Positions 35,337 through 48,770 of a DNA stretch of 64,000 nt are shown piece by piece. Origin of the DNA: Osedax fenrisi (taxonomy: Eukaryota; Annelida; Polychaeta; Sabellida; Siboglinidae). Where the stretch lies: assembly GCA_964019155.1 (NCBI GenBank), contig OZ025244.1:29428995-29492994 (forward strand). The letters are read 5' to 3'. The notes under the pieces are model-generated. The model did not search any database, was not told the DNA's origin, and saw only the letters and a list, made by a program, of their open reading frames with translations. The first letter of the stretch is position 1; each line of letters starts with the position of its first letter. The position numbers and the translations under genes were made by a program.

Positions 35337-36766
35337 TAAATACAAATAATACACATTCATATATATATATAAACAATAACCAGGTATTTCTTTTTCTAAA
35401 TCTAAAAAAAATAATATTATAATTTATTAAGTATTTATAATACAAATAATATAAATGATTGTTCAATATTAAAACATAATAATTATAAATATATTATTGA
35501 AGCGAAATATATTATGTTAATCCATATAATTTGCATATAAATATAAAAACAAGTAATTATATCGTATACATTTTGGAATGTATATATGATTATTGTTTTT
35601 AAAATTAAAATATTAAATTTAAATTTAAAATTTAAACAAATAAAGTATTTACTTTATTATTCAAATTTATAAGTTTATATTTTTAAATTAAAGTATTGTT
35701 TCTGTAATTACTATTATATACATATATTATATACAATTTTAGTCTTATTCAACATATCTATAAATATAGATGACATTTAAATGGAAGGGTATCTATAAAA
35801 GTTGGATTATATTAGTATACTTACTATACGTAAGAGTATACGTAATATACTTAAGAGTGATCATTCAGCTGAATATGCGTCCTCCAATATTCTGGAACTC
35901 AGATGTTTCAAAATAATTTATAAAGATAAGTCAACAAAATTGTTATTAATTCTTAACCATACATAGGCTTCTCAATAATTCCTAAAAATTCAAAATGGGA
36001 ATTTTAAAAATAACTAAAAATTAACTTTTACCATACTAATAATTTGTTTATGTATTATGAATTTTGTATAGCATATAGAAAAAATGTGATAATTATAGAA
36101 AATAACAAAATAAATTGTTTATTTTGTTTACTATATATGAAATGACTTTAACGACATTTATAGGATGTTTTTTTAAAATTCAAATATATGAACGACTTTT
36201 ATTTTTACAATTTATTTATAAATAATATCTTTTTTTAAATTTAAAAAAAGATATTTAATTTATAAAAATATATTATTTATTGAAATAATATTTATTTAAA
36301 CACTTTTACTATATGTTGAGGAAATATCAATATTTGTCAAAAATATAATAATAAATCAACATATTTTTCCTCACTTTTTATGACATTATTTAGATAACAT
36401 ATATAATATCTACTAGAATAAGTTCTAAGGAAACAAATATTAAATAATTAAGATGTAGCAACCATTTTAATATATTTACGTATATTTTCGTTATACATTA
36501 TTTTCCATAATACTTTTCAATGTAATTTTTTAATAATTTTTAACAAAAAATCGTTAATATTAACTGATATTAAATAATTTTGTTTGTCTTAAAACATTTT
36601 ATTTAAGCTAAAATCACTTCCCCCAATAAATGTGTATCTAATGATTACTCTTAGCTTATATTATTATTAGAAAAGGTAGTTCATGAAGTGATGAAATATT
36701 ATAAAAAAAATTATAATATATTACTAAATTGTAATCATTGCAATCATAATATCGGTACATACTCAT
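35011..36766. other. End of the loop, A+T-rich, no supported gene
   Basis: Holds (TA)n tracts at about 35,057-35,085 and 35,275-35,331. ORFs through them are repeat artefacts. From 35,340 to 36,766 I see only low-complexity A+T-rich sequence with two short poly-T/poly-A inverted pieces near 36,220-36,260. Confidence 0.5.
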
Positions 36767-36767
36767 A

Positions 36768-37629
36768 TATTATCAATACATTTATAGAAAACAATAAGTT
36801 TATATACATTGATAGAATCTACTATTACATCACTATAATAAATATATAATGATATATATGATATTACAATAATTATAATATTATAAATTATAGAGGACCT
36901 AATATTAACTAGGAATGCTTTAACTGTACCATAAAAAACTAATTTTAAATATAATGTATTGTTATTGATTCGCAAAAATTAATTGTATTATTGTTAACTG
37001 ATTTATATTTTGTTATTTTTATATTTTGTGTACACAATAGAGAACGTTTAACATTATTTTGTTGTTAAATTAACATTCATTCATTCATTCATTTAACTTC
37101 TCGACTACATACTTTTCAATATTATAACTTCTTGGATACCTATTTCATAATATTATAACTTATCGATAATACGACATACTTTTCAATACTATAACTTCTC
37201 GACTACCTAATTTGCAATATTATAAATTCTCAATGAACATATTTTAATATCTGAATATATCATTAATCAAATGTTGAGGATCTTAAATATGAAAAGAATT
37301 ATTTGATATCAATATATTTGAATTATATTTATATAATTTTAAACGAAAAATTATAAAATGAGCAAATAATAAATAATCAACTCAAATGCTTATTTTTCTA
37401 TTTATTTATAACTCTAATTCAAAGAGCTAATTAAGTTTCTTTTGTAAGTAACAATTATGGTTTTAATTTGCCTCAGGGTATAAGCGTCTATCTAATATAT
37501 CATGTATCATAAATGAATTTATAAATAAATGGCGAAATGACATATATATGTCAACTTATATTTTCTTTAGTAAAATATATCTAAATACCTTATGATCATA
37601 TTTTGTTGGTAGCTGCCCTTAAACCTACA
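36768..37629. other. Inner end of the right arm, no supported gene
   Basis: Mirror of 25,990-26,866, with the (ATTC)n run at 37,075-37,092 and repeated AATATTATAACTT phrases. Possible 5' flank of the small-exon gene. I cannot identify a promoter. Confidence 0.45.
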
Positions 37630-37960
37630 ATGAAAACTGGTGATATATATATATAATATTATATATTATAATATTATATATTATAATATTATATATTATA
37701 ATATTATATATTATAATATTATATATTATAATATTATATATTATATTATTATATATTATAATATTATATATTATAATATTATATATTATAATATTTGTAT
37801 ACTATATCATTTGTAATGATTTTTTTATAGAAAATGATGTATTTCATAATTATAATTTAATAATCTTGTTATTATTTTAGGAGGAATAGCAATATGTATA
37901 TTTTGTATATTCATTTATAAAATATATAAAAGGTTATATATATATATACATTTACACACA

Positions 37961-38026
<66 letters not shown>

Positions 38027-40307
38027 CTCTTCTATTCTAATTAATATATTTTATATTTATTATGATTTTATAGAATAATAACCACTAATGCAATAATCAA
38101 TAATATCCAATGTGTCTTACATATATTACGCCTTTTGCCATTTATGATCTAAAAATATATCTATAAATATATCTATATTTTACACACAAAAATTAAAATA
38201 TATCTATATCTTCAAATTTATTATAATATTCATAATATAAATAATTTGTATGAATAATACACATTTATTTATATTATAAATATATTAATAATATATGTTA
38301 AATTTAAAATTATAATAATTAAATATAAAATAATTATGATAATTATATTATCATTATATTTATTATGCATATAAATATTATACATAATATTTGTATACAT
38401 TTTATAATATAAATACTTAATTTTAAATATAAAAATAAGTATAAATTAATGTATTATTGGATTATTTTTCGACTGCGTAATTAGTTTAGACATTTGTAAT
38501 ATACAAATAGAAACATATTATCGATAAGTTACAGATATTTCTAACATTTATACGGAATAAATAAATATAATCTAATATAAGTAATACCATTAAAAGAAAA
38601 TAAATCTATTAGTTGATCATTCATTTATTATTTTTAAAAAGGAAATTATGTTTATCTATAGATATGTCTGGGAAATTCCGTAAATGTTGGAGAACATGGC
38701 AATAACCAGTTAACATATTATATATGGACTGCTATTATATATATATATAATAGCAATATATTTTGTATTTAGTAAATAATATGACTAATTTTATCGAATA
38801 ATTACTTTATATATTGAACATCGATATCTACGATCTAAATACTATAGAATCTATATATTTATAACCTATATATTGATTGTATTTATTTCGGAATTAAAAC
38901 TAGGAAAAATATATCACTATCATTTAATCGCCAATGAAAATATCTTCTTCCATCCTTTAAATCTACAAGAAATATACTACAGCGTTTAAATAAAAACTGA
39001 TTAACTATCCTCTTAACTACGATATCTAAAACCGATTATATTAATTTTCATATTATTATGCTTTTTATTCTTTAGTAGAAGATTGAATTGAGAGGAAGGT
39101 ATATATTTTAACTCTATACAAATTAATGTATCTAATAAATGTATAGGTATATCTTATCTATTTATTATATATTATAAATATATTTTTAATATTTGTAGTA
39201 TATAAAATACATTATTGTTCATGTATATATTTTATTTGATCGGTAAATTTGGTGACGGTGCATTATTGGTAATCTATACTCAGCTAGATCTAACTTTTGA
39301 TATAACTACAATGATTTATCATACCATGTCGTTTCAAATTTATCAATACGCTGACGGAAATATTCTAGCGAGGAAACAATATTATATATATAAAATATGG
39401 AATGATCTTTAATTTATTTAAATCTTTAGTTTGTTATGTAAATTATAATCTTATAGCATTATTTAAATGATATACTGATTTTAAATTTAATCTATCTTTA
39501 TTGTATTTGATTTAATAAATAATTCAATATGACTATATAATTCAACTTATATTTATAGTAAAGTCTAGGAATAAATATATTCGAATTATTCAACAAAAAC
39601 CCAACTAAATCACATATATTTGACTTTTTTAGTTGCAAAGATTCACCTGTATCTTAGAACATTCGTACATATATATTTGTATATTGTACTCATGTAATTC
39701 ATTTTTTTTCAGAATATATATAAAACTTACTATAACGTTATAATCGTGTATGGTATATACACATTACAACACACGTATTTAACACATACAATATTTATTA
39801 TTTTAAATTATATTTTTAATATTTAATAAAAATGTATACCAATATATTAACACATTACTAATTTATGAAAAATATCAAATTAATTTAAAAAATCAATTCA
39901 TTTATATAAATGACGATAGTTATATTATATAATTTTAATCTTAATTTATATGAGTTATTATATATATATATATATATATATATAACCATTAATATAACAT
40001 ATAATTTATATTATGAAACATTTAATAATTAATATTATTAATAAAAACGATTATTTAGAAATCAACAAAATGTATTAAAGACAGTTTTGACATCAAACGC
40101 GTTAGTCAGAATACGTAGATTATTTATATAATAATTTATTTAAAATTAAATAAATATGATAATTGAAATACATAACTTGCATAATATAAATTTGAAAATA
40201 TTTATTGTTTTAGTTCTGATGAAATAGTGCAATTAACCGATGCCCTTAATAAATTCATGTTCGAATTAGAAACTGATTTAACTTCTGCTACTAGATTTAA
40301 TCTATAA
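37630..40307 (+). CDS. Candidate six-exon gene for a small secreted or membrane protein
   Basis: The proposed exons are 37,630-37,639, 37,881-37,932, 38,642-38,679, 39,633-39,664, 40,059-40,114 and 40,214-40,307. Every intron starts GT and ends AG, and the exons (10, 52, 38, 32, 56 and 94 nt) join in one open frame of 93 residues plus stop. The first 20 residues form a basic-hydrophobic leader: MKT, then a run of Gly/Ile/Ala/Phe/Cys, then YKIYKR. This is like a signal peptide or membrane anchor. The last exon reads SDEIVQLTDALNKFMFELE and ends RFNL. Exons 2, 5 and 6 have counterparts in a decayed copy at 4.2-9.5 kb. Exons 1 and 2 also occur in the left arm. Exons 3 and 4 are the weakest. Very short exons around a leader recall the micro-exon secreted-protein genes known from flatworms, but I recognise no family. 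The function is unknown. Confidence 0.4.
37650..37795. repeat. 15-bp minisatellite, right-arm copy
   Basis: Mirror of 25,821-25,962, about nine to ten units of ATTATAATATTATAT in intron 1 of the candidate gene. Confidence 0.9.
37963..38027. repeat. (TA)n tracts in intron 2 of the candidate gene
   Basis: Two long TA runs separated by AAATA, longer than their left-arm mirrors. Confidence 0.85.
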
Positions 40308-41320
40308 TAATTTATTTATATTGAATTTAAAGTGAAATCAATATTTATTTGAATAAATAAATATAAAATTATAAATATACATTTTTTTTATATACTTATT
40401 CTAGAAATATGTTATCCAAGGAAATGGCCAGGTACCCAATAAACCAAATTATAACGTTACAGTAATAGTTATTTTACACCAGCATAAAAGAGTAAAACTC
40501 CAAGGAGACACACTAGCGCGTTCATCATTGTTCTTGATTACGCAATGAGATCAGCGATCCAAGGTAGATAATAAGAATTATGAATCGAACTTTAACCCAA
40601 GTAGAGTCGTAGGTATCCTGCAACAATATTAACTAATCTCAGTTACGCAGATGATATTGCACTAGTATCACATGACGTATGTCAGGTGCCAAAATTGTTA
40701 ACTTGTGTAGAATAAGAAGCTGCAAATATTGGTCTACATATAAACGCTAAGAAAACTGAAATACTGACTTATAACCTAATTAAACCAGTAATCATTCATA
40801 CAAAATCTAAAACTGTCCTTAAAGTAGTCCATAATGTTAAGTATCTTGGAGCATGGATGGCAAGTTCACTTAAATACTTTGAAGTAAGGAAGGCAATCGC
40901 TTGGTAAGCATGCCATAAATTAAAGCAAATCTGAAAGTCAAATATGAACATGAAGCTTAAAATACGGATATTCAGAGCCACAATCGAGAAAATCTTACTA
41001 CATGGCAGTGAAACATGGATAATCACGAAAACGATTGAAAACAAGATAGATGGCAGCTACACCAGGCTAATTAGAATGATTTTTAATATCTCATGGCGAG
41101 ATAAGACCCCATAATAAAATCCTGTATATCGGACTTCCGAAGATCTCAGAAATCATAAAGGATCGAAGAATGACAATTGCCGACCACTGTGTACGGCACA
41201 AAGACGGATCCTGTTATGAGCTAATCTTCTGGCAACCAAGAAATGGAAAACGAAATAGAGGCCGGCAACCTATAACATTTATAGATAACTTGAAGTATGA
41301 TACGGAGTTGGACGATGTAG
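38105..41320. other. Right-arm segment deleted from the left arm
   Basis: These 3,216 bases have no mirror in the left arm. The block contains exons 3-6 of the candidate gene and most of an RTE relic. The left arm keeps the last 50 bases of that relic (25,474-25,523), so the missing block was lost on the left rather than gained on the right. Confidence 0.8.
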
Positions 41321-41370
41321 AAGAAATGAGGAGGAAAACTCAAGAAACGGTTTTAAATTTTATTTGGTAA
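40480..41370 (+). pseudogene. RTE-type LINE, 5'-truncated RT relic
   Basis: The plus-strand reading gives the 3' half of an RTE-clade ORF: LSYADDIALVSH near 40,645-40,680, GLHINAKKTEILTY near 40,730-40,770, VKYLGAWMASS near 40,835-40,867, LKIRIFRATIEKILLHGSETW near 40,955-41,015 (the part after the catalytic site), IDGSYTRLIRMIF near 41,045-41,085, and then, in another frame, ITIADHCVRHKDG-like and LIFWQPRNGKRNRGRQP (41,170-41,370, ending NFIW and TAA). Stops and frameshifts show it is dead. It lies directly downstream of the candidate small-exon gene. The sequence before the YADD box is missing or too worn to read, as expected for a 5'-truncated insertion. Confidence 0.8.
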
Positions 41371-41776
41371 AAAAAGTACACTGTTTAATAACATGCATTA
41401 AAAAACACTTCTAATTATAAGCTAAGTTAATAATGTAATAATAATAGTTATAATGATAATTTCCTCCAACAAAGATGAGCAACGTTAAACACATGAACGT
41501 AATCAGCATCGACAGACAATATAATTTCCCAATGTAAAAGCAGGCATGACTACATTTTAGCATTATATTCATTCAGGCAGAATATTTATTCCACGATCTA
41601 TTAAATACACAATATATTATAAGTTTGCCGAATACGTCACTGAATAACATGGACTTTTGTGGATTGAGTGCTTTTTATGTAAGTAAATATATAGTTGATG
41701 TAGTCGCAAGTATAAATATTTTCTAACATAGTTATCTCGAGGATGAAAATATATGGACTGCTGTTATTCATCTTAA

Positions 41777-42951
41777 TGGGATTCGCGGCCTTTTATGTAT
41801 ACAATGTATTAAGATAGGAGATATTTTTTTTATGTATTTAAAACAATTTTAAAATTTGTTCAGCACCTAGGGTTTTGATCCGATTTCAATTATGTAAATT
41901 GCTTATTGTTAACCAATATGATGTTAATAAAATTGCTTATTTAAAAAAAATGGTTCTCTGAAAACCCTAAATATTTTAGGACAAAATATGATACTAAATT
42001 AATTTTTTTTTTTTTAATTGTTATCATTTTGTATATGTTATACTATGTCTATTACATTTCTTTTAATAAAGTTTTATTAGACAAATAATAACGAAGATAC
42101 TATGAAAAATTCATCAATTTGGATAATTATTGAGAGGGCTGAAAAATTTCTAAGAATCAAAATAAATTAAATTCAATATTCTGAGTAAATCGAGTTTAAA
42201 GTTTGCCTAGATTTATTTTTAATTTTATGGTATATTTGTTTATTATTTCTATCTTGGATAACATTTATAGTATTATACTATTATAGAATACCACACTAAT
42301 ATATCCATAGAGTTATTATTATAATATTTATATTATATTACCAATAATTACATATAATAAGCTAATATTTATGACATTTAAAAAAAAAATGTTTACAAGA
42401 AAATTATTTTTTTTTGTATATTTATTTATTTATAATATTATAATATAACAGAATACCACACTAATATACCCATAATAATACAAAATTAATAATTATAAAT
42501 AATAATAATACCAATAACGATGTACTTATAATATTTATATAATATTATATTACCAATAATTACATATAATAGATTTTTGCCTACGTGTTGGCATTTTGAA
42601 ATAACATTATTAAATGACACAATCTCAATTACTTTGTTTATAATTCGAATTTTATACCCAATGCAATGCGTTCAGTTGACATCATATTATATAATAGATC
42701 GTATATAATACTGCATTTAAAATTATTAAAAAATATAAAATTATAGATAACATATTATAAGTTTAAAATATGAGTATTATGCTATTATTTACGCCATTTT
42801 TTTTTCTTATACTAAACTATCAAATTGTATCATTTATAAGTCTCTATTTGCTCTACAAGTTTCAGAGAATATTAAACATATATTAAATAATACTTTTCTC
42901 AAATAAAAAAAAAAATTATTTTCAACGCATTTCAAAAGGCCGCGAATCCCC
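41777..42951. mobile_element. MITE with TTAA flanks (Kolobok-like), right-arm copy
   Basis: Mirror of 23,895-25,067, 1,175 bp, flanked by TTAA at 41,773-41,776 and 42,952-42,955. The first terminal G is changed to T here (TTAATGGGATTCG), so one end has decayed since the duplication. The interior is non-coding with the same internal direct duplication. Confidence 0.75.
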
Positions 42952-42955
42952 TTAA

Positions 42956-43022
42956 ATACGCAATTCAATGATAAGCACGGGCTGTTGTTATCTTCTAAAT
43001 GGATATATATATATTATAATAT

Positions 43023-43059
<37 letters not shown>

Positions 43060-44183
43060 TATAAGTAAACTTATATTTTTAATATAAAGTAATAGGTTGT
43101 GTATAGTTTTTGATACATATTTATATTTACTAGTTCTCATTATAATTTGATTGCATTAGAATGAGAGTAGTATTGAAGAAAAATAAAATAACAACAATAT
43201 ATACAAATGAATCATAACTGCTGAAAATATAACCACTTCTTTACTTACTAAATTACACTGACATGATAGCTTATACGATAATGATATATTCTATGTGTTA
43301 TAATATTATAACTTAATACGCTTAATCGGGTTGACTATGCATTGTAGCCGTTGATTTCAAAATACGGGTTCCGTTGCTAACAACCAATATCCACATATAT
43401 ATTTACATATAAATATCTATAAAGAAACATACCTCGAGCTTGCCAATAAAATATGATAACTAAATACAAAATATTTACCTACAATATTAGTTATTTATAA
43501 GGTTAAATAACAATATAATGTCCCAATATAAAAGTTGGCATGACTACATTTTCTCATTAAATAAAAAAATAATATAAGATTGCATATGGAATAATGATAC
43601 TAGCATGAATTATGGAAATTCTGGATAGTACATTGATCAGTAGGCATCTAATGAGTGTTTCACTTAGATTCTATAGTCATCACGAATGCTTCACAGACTG
43701 CTATTCTTATCATAAGGCACCACGTTATTGATTATACCATATCAGTTTTTGATAAATATTTATATAAGTTTTATAGTTCATGCAATAATTAATTGATTAA
43801 TATTTAAATGATTAGATCACAATTGATATTCATAGTATTTTAATCCATCATCAATTTATTATTCTTTTATACATGCAAATATTAAGGAATAATGAAAATG
43901 GAAAGAAATGAAGGTTCTATAATTGCTATATGTTTAATATATTTATAAATATGTATATGTAATATCATAAATATGAATACATGTCAAAGCTTTTTATAGG
44001 AAATATATCTCTGATGCGAAATCATGTAATTCTAGTCTGTATACAATAACCATAATCGCCCCCTATATAGGGTCAATTTTCGGAACTATGTGTGTTTATA
44101 ATATAAATTTGTATCAAACTATATATTTTAAATGTAAATTAATAAGCTTTAAATTATTATTTATATGAAAACTGTGTTAATTA
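42956..44183. other. Mirrored A+T-rich stretch, partly repeat C
   Basis: The segment 43,730-44,183 continues into 44,819-45,070 and has a diverged paralog at about 54,300-55,770, so it probably belongs to the long 5' region of the RT element that follows. No coding frame is supported. A short phrase, AAATGTAGTCATGCC with a related 30-base follow-on, occurs here near 43,530-43,556 and again near 41,540-41,570, on the two sides of the TTAA MITE. Confidence 0.45.
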
Positions 44184-44526
44184 GGGGAGGGAAGGGGGTA
44201 GTAGCCGATAATTAATATGCCTCGGAAGAATTCGAATATATTGATAAATACTGAATTTTAGGCTATTATTATTTTGAATTAACTAGAAATCATATAGTTC
44301 TAGAATACTGTGATTTCACTTTTATATATAAAGTATGTATTATAATAATATAAACGTTTGATTAGGCATTAAAAAAAGCACTAAAATAAGGCAAGGCTCT
44401 AGTAGTGGCCGCTAGTACCAGAAAATGCGATAAGTTTCTCGTAATGTATTCGATTTATATTTTTGTAATTATGTAATATTAAATAATTATATTTATGATG
44501 CATACGCACCTTATTTGATGCAATGA

Positions 44527-44574
<48 letters not shown>

Positions 44575-44818
44575 CTCTTACATATAAATAAGCATAAATA
44601 TATATAATCATGTTTTTTTTTTCAAAATTTTACAAAAAATTATTATATAATAAATTAGAGTAATTAATTCATTATTTAAAAAAAAAATGTACTATATATT
44701 ATAGATATTTGGATTATCTAAATATTGTATATAGCAATTTTTATCCTATCAAGCACCATTTAAGCGTTAATTAAAATGGACACTACTCCCTCCTCGGCAA
44801 CTACCCCCTTCCCTCCCC
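44184..44818. mobile_element. MITE with G-rich TIRs and TA target duplication, right-arm copy
   Basis: 635 bp, TIR GGGGAGGGAAGGGGGTAGT, flanked by TA at 44,182-44,183 and 44,819-44,820. It is inserted about 140 bp upstream of the RT ORF. Its internal (TA)n tract (44,535-44,569) is longer than in the left arm, which explains the length difference. Confidence 0.8.
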
Positions 44819-44957
44819 TACTAATATATAACAAATCAATAGGGTATTCTGTTTTAAATTCTATACATATTTGTATGGCGAGTAAAATATAATTTATATT
44901 TAACATAATTGTATAGAGCACTGAAAATATTATTATATTGAAATAGCATGACATGAA

Positions 44958-46997
44958 ATGTCAAACCCAAATCTAATTTCGAAACTACTGCTTGATGCAA
45001 CGGGATGCCTGAATATTAATCACATTGTAGATAGGGAGTGTTATATCTTTGCTTCACAAAATCTTTGCACTAATATTATATATGTAATTATACACTTAAT
45101 ATTAAAACTAATTTTATATAGAATATATTTAAGTATACTTTTAAGTGAATCTGATGTATTACATATTAAACTTAAAACTAATTTCAAAAATCCTCGGTCA
45201 GAATGGACTAGTGACGTAAAAAAGTATCATTCGATTGCTAGATCAAATTATTTAATATGGAGATCAGTAAATAATCCCCGTTATGGTATAGTTTATGATA
45301 ACATGGTTATGTCGAGGAGAAAGTTCAAATATGAGTTACGCACAAGTAAAGCTTATTATAGCCGAATAGAAGCGAATGATGTTGCATTCAAATTAATAAA
45401 TGATCGTAATTCATTTTGGAAAATTGTATCTAGTAAATTAAAAAAAAACTTATCAATACAAAATAATATTGATAGTGTACATGGCTTATCTGATATTGTA
45501 AAATTCTGGTTCAATCATTATAGTTGCATTTTCAATAGATGCAAAGATGGTCATTACCCCTACCAAATAGTGGATATTAATGAAATAGTTTATACAGACA
45601 GAAATGAAATATCATCTATTATTAAGACTATTAAAAAAGGTAAAAATGTGGGTCCTGATGGATTATCAGTTGAACACATTAATTATGCAGATAATACTAT
45701 TATAGATACACTAGTATTACTAATCAATAACATGCTTCTAAATTCTTATTTCCCGAGTAAGTTAATTGAATCATATATTTTACCCATTATTAAAAATAAA
45801 AACAAAAGAACTACTGATTCAGCGAATTATAGGCCCATATGTATCTATAATGTAATTTGTAAGATAATTGAGAAAGTAATTTACAATAGAATATATAAAC
45901 TATTATCTACTCATGATAATCAATTTGGTTTTAAAGCAAAGCTTGGCACTGAAATGTGTGTCTTTTCCCTAAAACAGTTGATCAATGATTATAAAAATAA
46001 CAACACAAATATGTTTGTTGCATATTTAGATGCATCCAAAGCATTTGATAATATAAGTCACAATATACTATTCGAAAGATTAAGGAATAAAAATGTTCCT
46101 ATATACTTAATTAATTTTCTAAATTATTGGTATCGAAATTAGCGTATATATATTAAATGGGGAAGCTATAATTCTGATACGTTTAGTGTTGCTAATGGAG
46201 TGCGTCAAGGTGGGATATTATCACCTTTACTATATAATATTTATACTGATCCAATGATAGGTAATCTGAACTCTATTAAAACTGGGTATTGTATTAATGG
46301 AAATATAATAAATAATTTGTGTTATGCGGATGACACAACTTTATTCTCACCCTCGCTATCTGGTGTGCAGCTGTTGATTGATTGTTGTCAGAAGTTTGCA
46401 AATAGTAATAAAATAACATATAATATTGAAAAATATGTTATCCTACCAATTTATTATAACAAATCTCATCATAATCCAATTAAGCTACGTATTGGAAATA
46501 CATGATTGAGAGTAGTAAAAGCTTATAAGTATCTTGGACACTGGATTTCTGATAATTTATCTGATGAGATGGATATAAACTGTAATATTAAACGTCTTTA
46601 CACAACTAGCTATTCTATATCTAATAGATTTAGAAACTGCTCGAAATATGTATGTATATTGCTTTTTTAAACATTCTGCTCTAATATGTATCTTTGTAGT
46701 CTATGGGATACAGATAATGCTTACTTTAAAAAAATTCAAGTAGCATATAATAATGCATATCGCATATCCCTAGGCTATAAACCTAGATGCAGTGCATCCG
46801 AAATGTACCTATATGATAATGTCGATAATATTATTATAAAATTACGTAAGTCGTATTACTCACTATATAATCGTGTTAAATTATCTGACAATTCTATTAT
46901 TAAAATGATATATTTATATAATGTTTCTCACCCGTCGTCAATATTTAAAACATGGTGTACATCATTGTTTTTTTTTTTAACTATATATTATTTGTAA
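44958..46997 (+). pseudogene. Non-LTR retrotransposon reverse transcriptase, right-arm copy
   Basis: The same gene as 19,870-21,909. It is open from 44,958 to 46,143, where codon 395 is TAG (CAG in the left arm). It then reads on in the same frame through GVRQGGILSPLLYNIY and CYADDTTLF to the shared TGA at 46,503-46,505. After that comes the C-terminal segment with YKYLGHWISDN, a shared TAA near 46,670 and MYLCSLWD to a stop at 46,997. Residue changes against the left arm are L79P, H108R, N173S, I284R and S297Y. The 3' end follows with CTCAAATAAATAATAATAAT at about 47,090-47,111, a signal-like AATAAA and a TAA-repeat tail. The upstream 1.2 kb also belongs to a repeated unit (paralog at 54.3-55.8 kb). 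Confidence 0.85.
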
Positions 46998-47117
46998 TTG
47001 TATACTTATATATATATATATAGATATGTGTTGTATAGTTGTATTTAATTTTTTTTTTGTTTTGTTTATCTATGTACTGTTTATGTCTGACTCAAATAAA
47101 TAATAATAATATTGTTT

Positions 47118-47120
<3 letters not shown>

Positions 47121-47168
<48 letters not shown>
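47121..47168. repeat. (TA)n tract at the 9.9 kb indel junction
   Basis: The last base pairs shared with the left arm on this side. The right-arm-only segment starts directly after it with GTCATTCTTTACGGG. Confidence 0.85.
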
Positions 47169-47171
<3 letters not shown>

Positions 47172-48600
47172 ATTCTTTACGGGAACGGCTGACAATCAAA
47201 AATATACCTAATGGGCATACCTTTTTTTAACAATAGGTATCAATTTGAAATTTTATATTATACTTAATTAATATATATAATATAATGTTCCATATTTGGT
47301 TTTATAAAATAATCATTAATGACAAATATACAAAATAATTGTCAACCTAAAAAAACCCACGCAAAGTATACCGGAATGGTATTCAATTTTATTCATGCAT
47401 AATAAACACGAATGGGGTTACAATTAAGATTGCATATAATCCGCTACTAGGTATCCATTATTTATGATGAATCATATACTCTAGTTTCATATTATAATGA
47501 GAATATTCAATGCGCATGCGTTATTTTAATCATTGATGTAAATAAACTATAATTTTAATTCATTTGAATATATTCATCTAAACAAGTTATACAGACAATT
47601 ATATGTTAGTTTTTTATTAATATAATATTTTTAAATAATATATTTATAAATTAAATTGTAAATTGAATTAACAGTTAATTATATACAACATTTTTAATAT
47701 TATCTATATATTTTAAATTATTTAAAAAATACAATTTGAAATATTCAATAATTGAATATAACATGTGTTTTTAAATCTGCTTTATATTATTAAATTTATT
47801 TTTCGTAATAATTATTAATACAATAATTTAATTTATAATAAATAATTGTGAATATTAAAGTTATAATAATAGTATTGTGAATAAAATATGGAAACTTTTT
47901 ATTTTGATTACTCGAGTAACAGTATTAAATTAGATTTGAATTAATCAATATATTAATAATATATTATATTATGTGCAAATACACATAACTAATAAACACC
48001 ATACAAATACAATAACGCGATTTTAAACTCTAAATCTAAAACATGCTCACTAGACATATTTTAAATGTTGTGTATAATATTATATGAAATATAATTATAA
48101 AAATGATTATTGATAATTGTATAACATAAATTATTGTTAAATTTATAATATTGTCAACTAGATAAATCATTTATTAAATTAATTTATATTAATTAAATAA
48201 ATGATGTAATCATTACAGTAATGCTCAATTTACATTATTAATATTTATTTACTTATCATAATGATAATCATTATATATAATAAAAATTCATAATATAATA
48301 GTATTATTAATACACATAATATATTTACTATAATATTACTTGTTTAGTAATGTATACATAATTGTTGATAATTATTTTATAATAATTTATTATAGTATAA
48401 TTTTAAATATGATAATTTATTAACTATAAAATTAATAAAATCGTATTCATTTAGTGTTAAAATTATATTATTATGTTTAGTATATTATTATCTGTATAAT
48501 CATATAGTGTTTAATAATTAATATTTATACATCATAATTATAGTATGATTTATAACTTATATTTTAATAACATGTTTAGTATTAATTACGGTAGAAAGTA
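47169..48600. other. Right-arm-only A+T-rich stretch, no supported gene
   Basis: No coding frame, terminal repeat or RNA gene recognised. Only low-complexity A+T-rich sequence. Confidence 0.5.
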
Positions 48601-48727
48601 ATCTTGTACGAGATCATTTCGGACTATATAATCTAGTACGTCTTATTAAATTTATTCTAAAAGTATTATTTATGAATTTAATATTATAGTTATCTTAGAT
48701 TATTTTAATTTCGACTCTATAGTCATC

Positions 48728-48770
<43 letters not shown>

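Noticed and set aside
39215..39412. 65-codon ORF inside the candidate gene as an extra exon
   Set aside because: It does not join in frame with the other proposed exons and has no counterpart in the copy at 4-9 kb.
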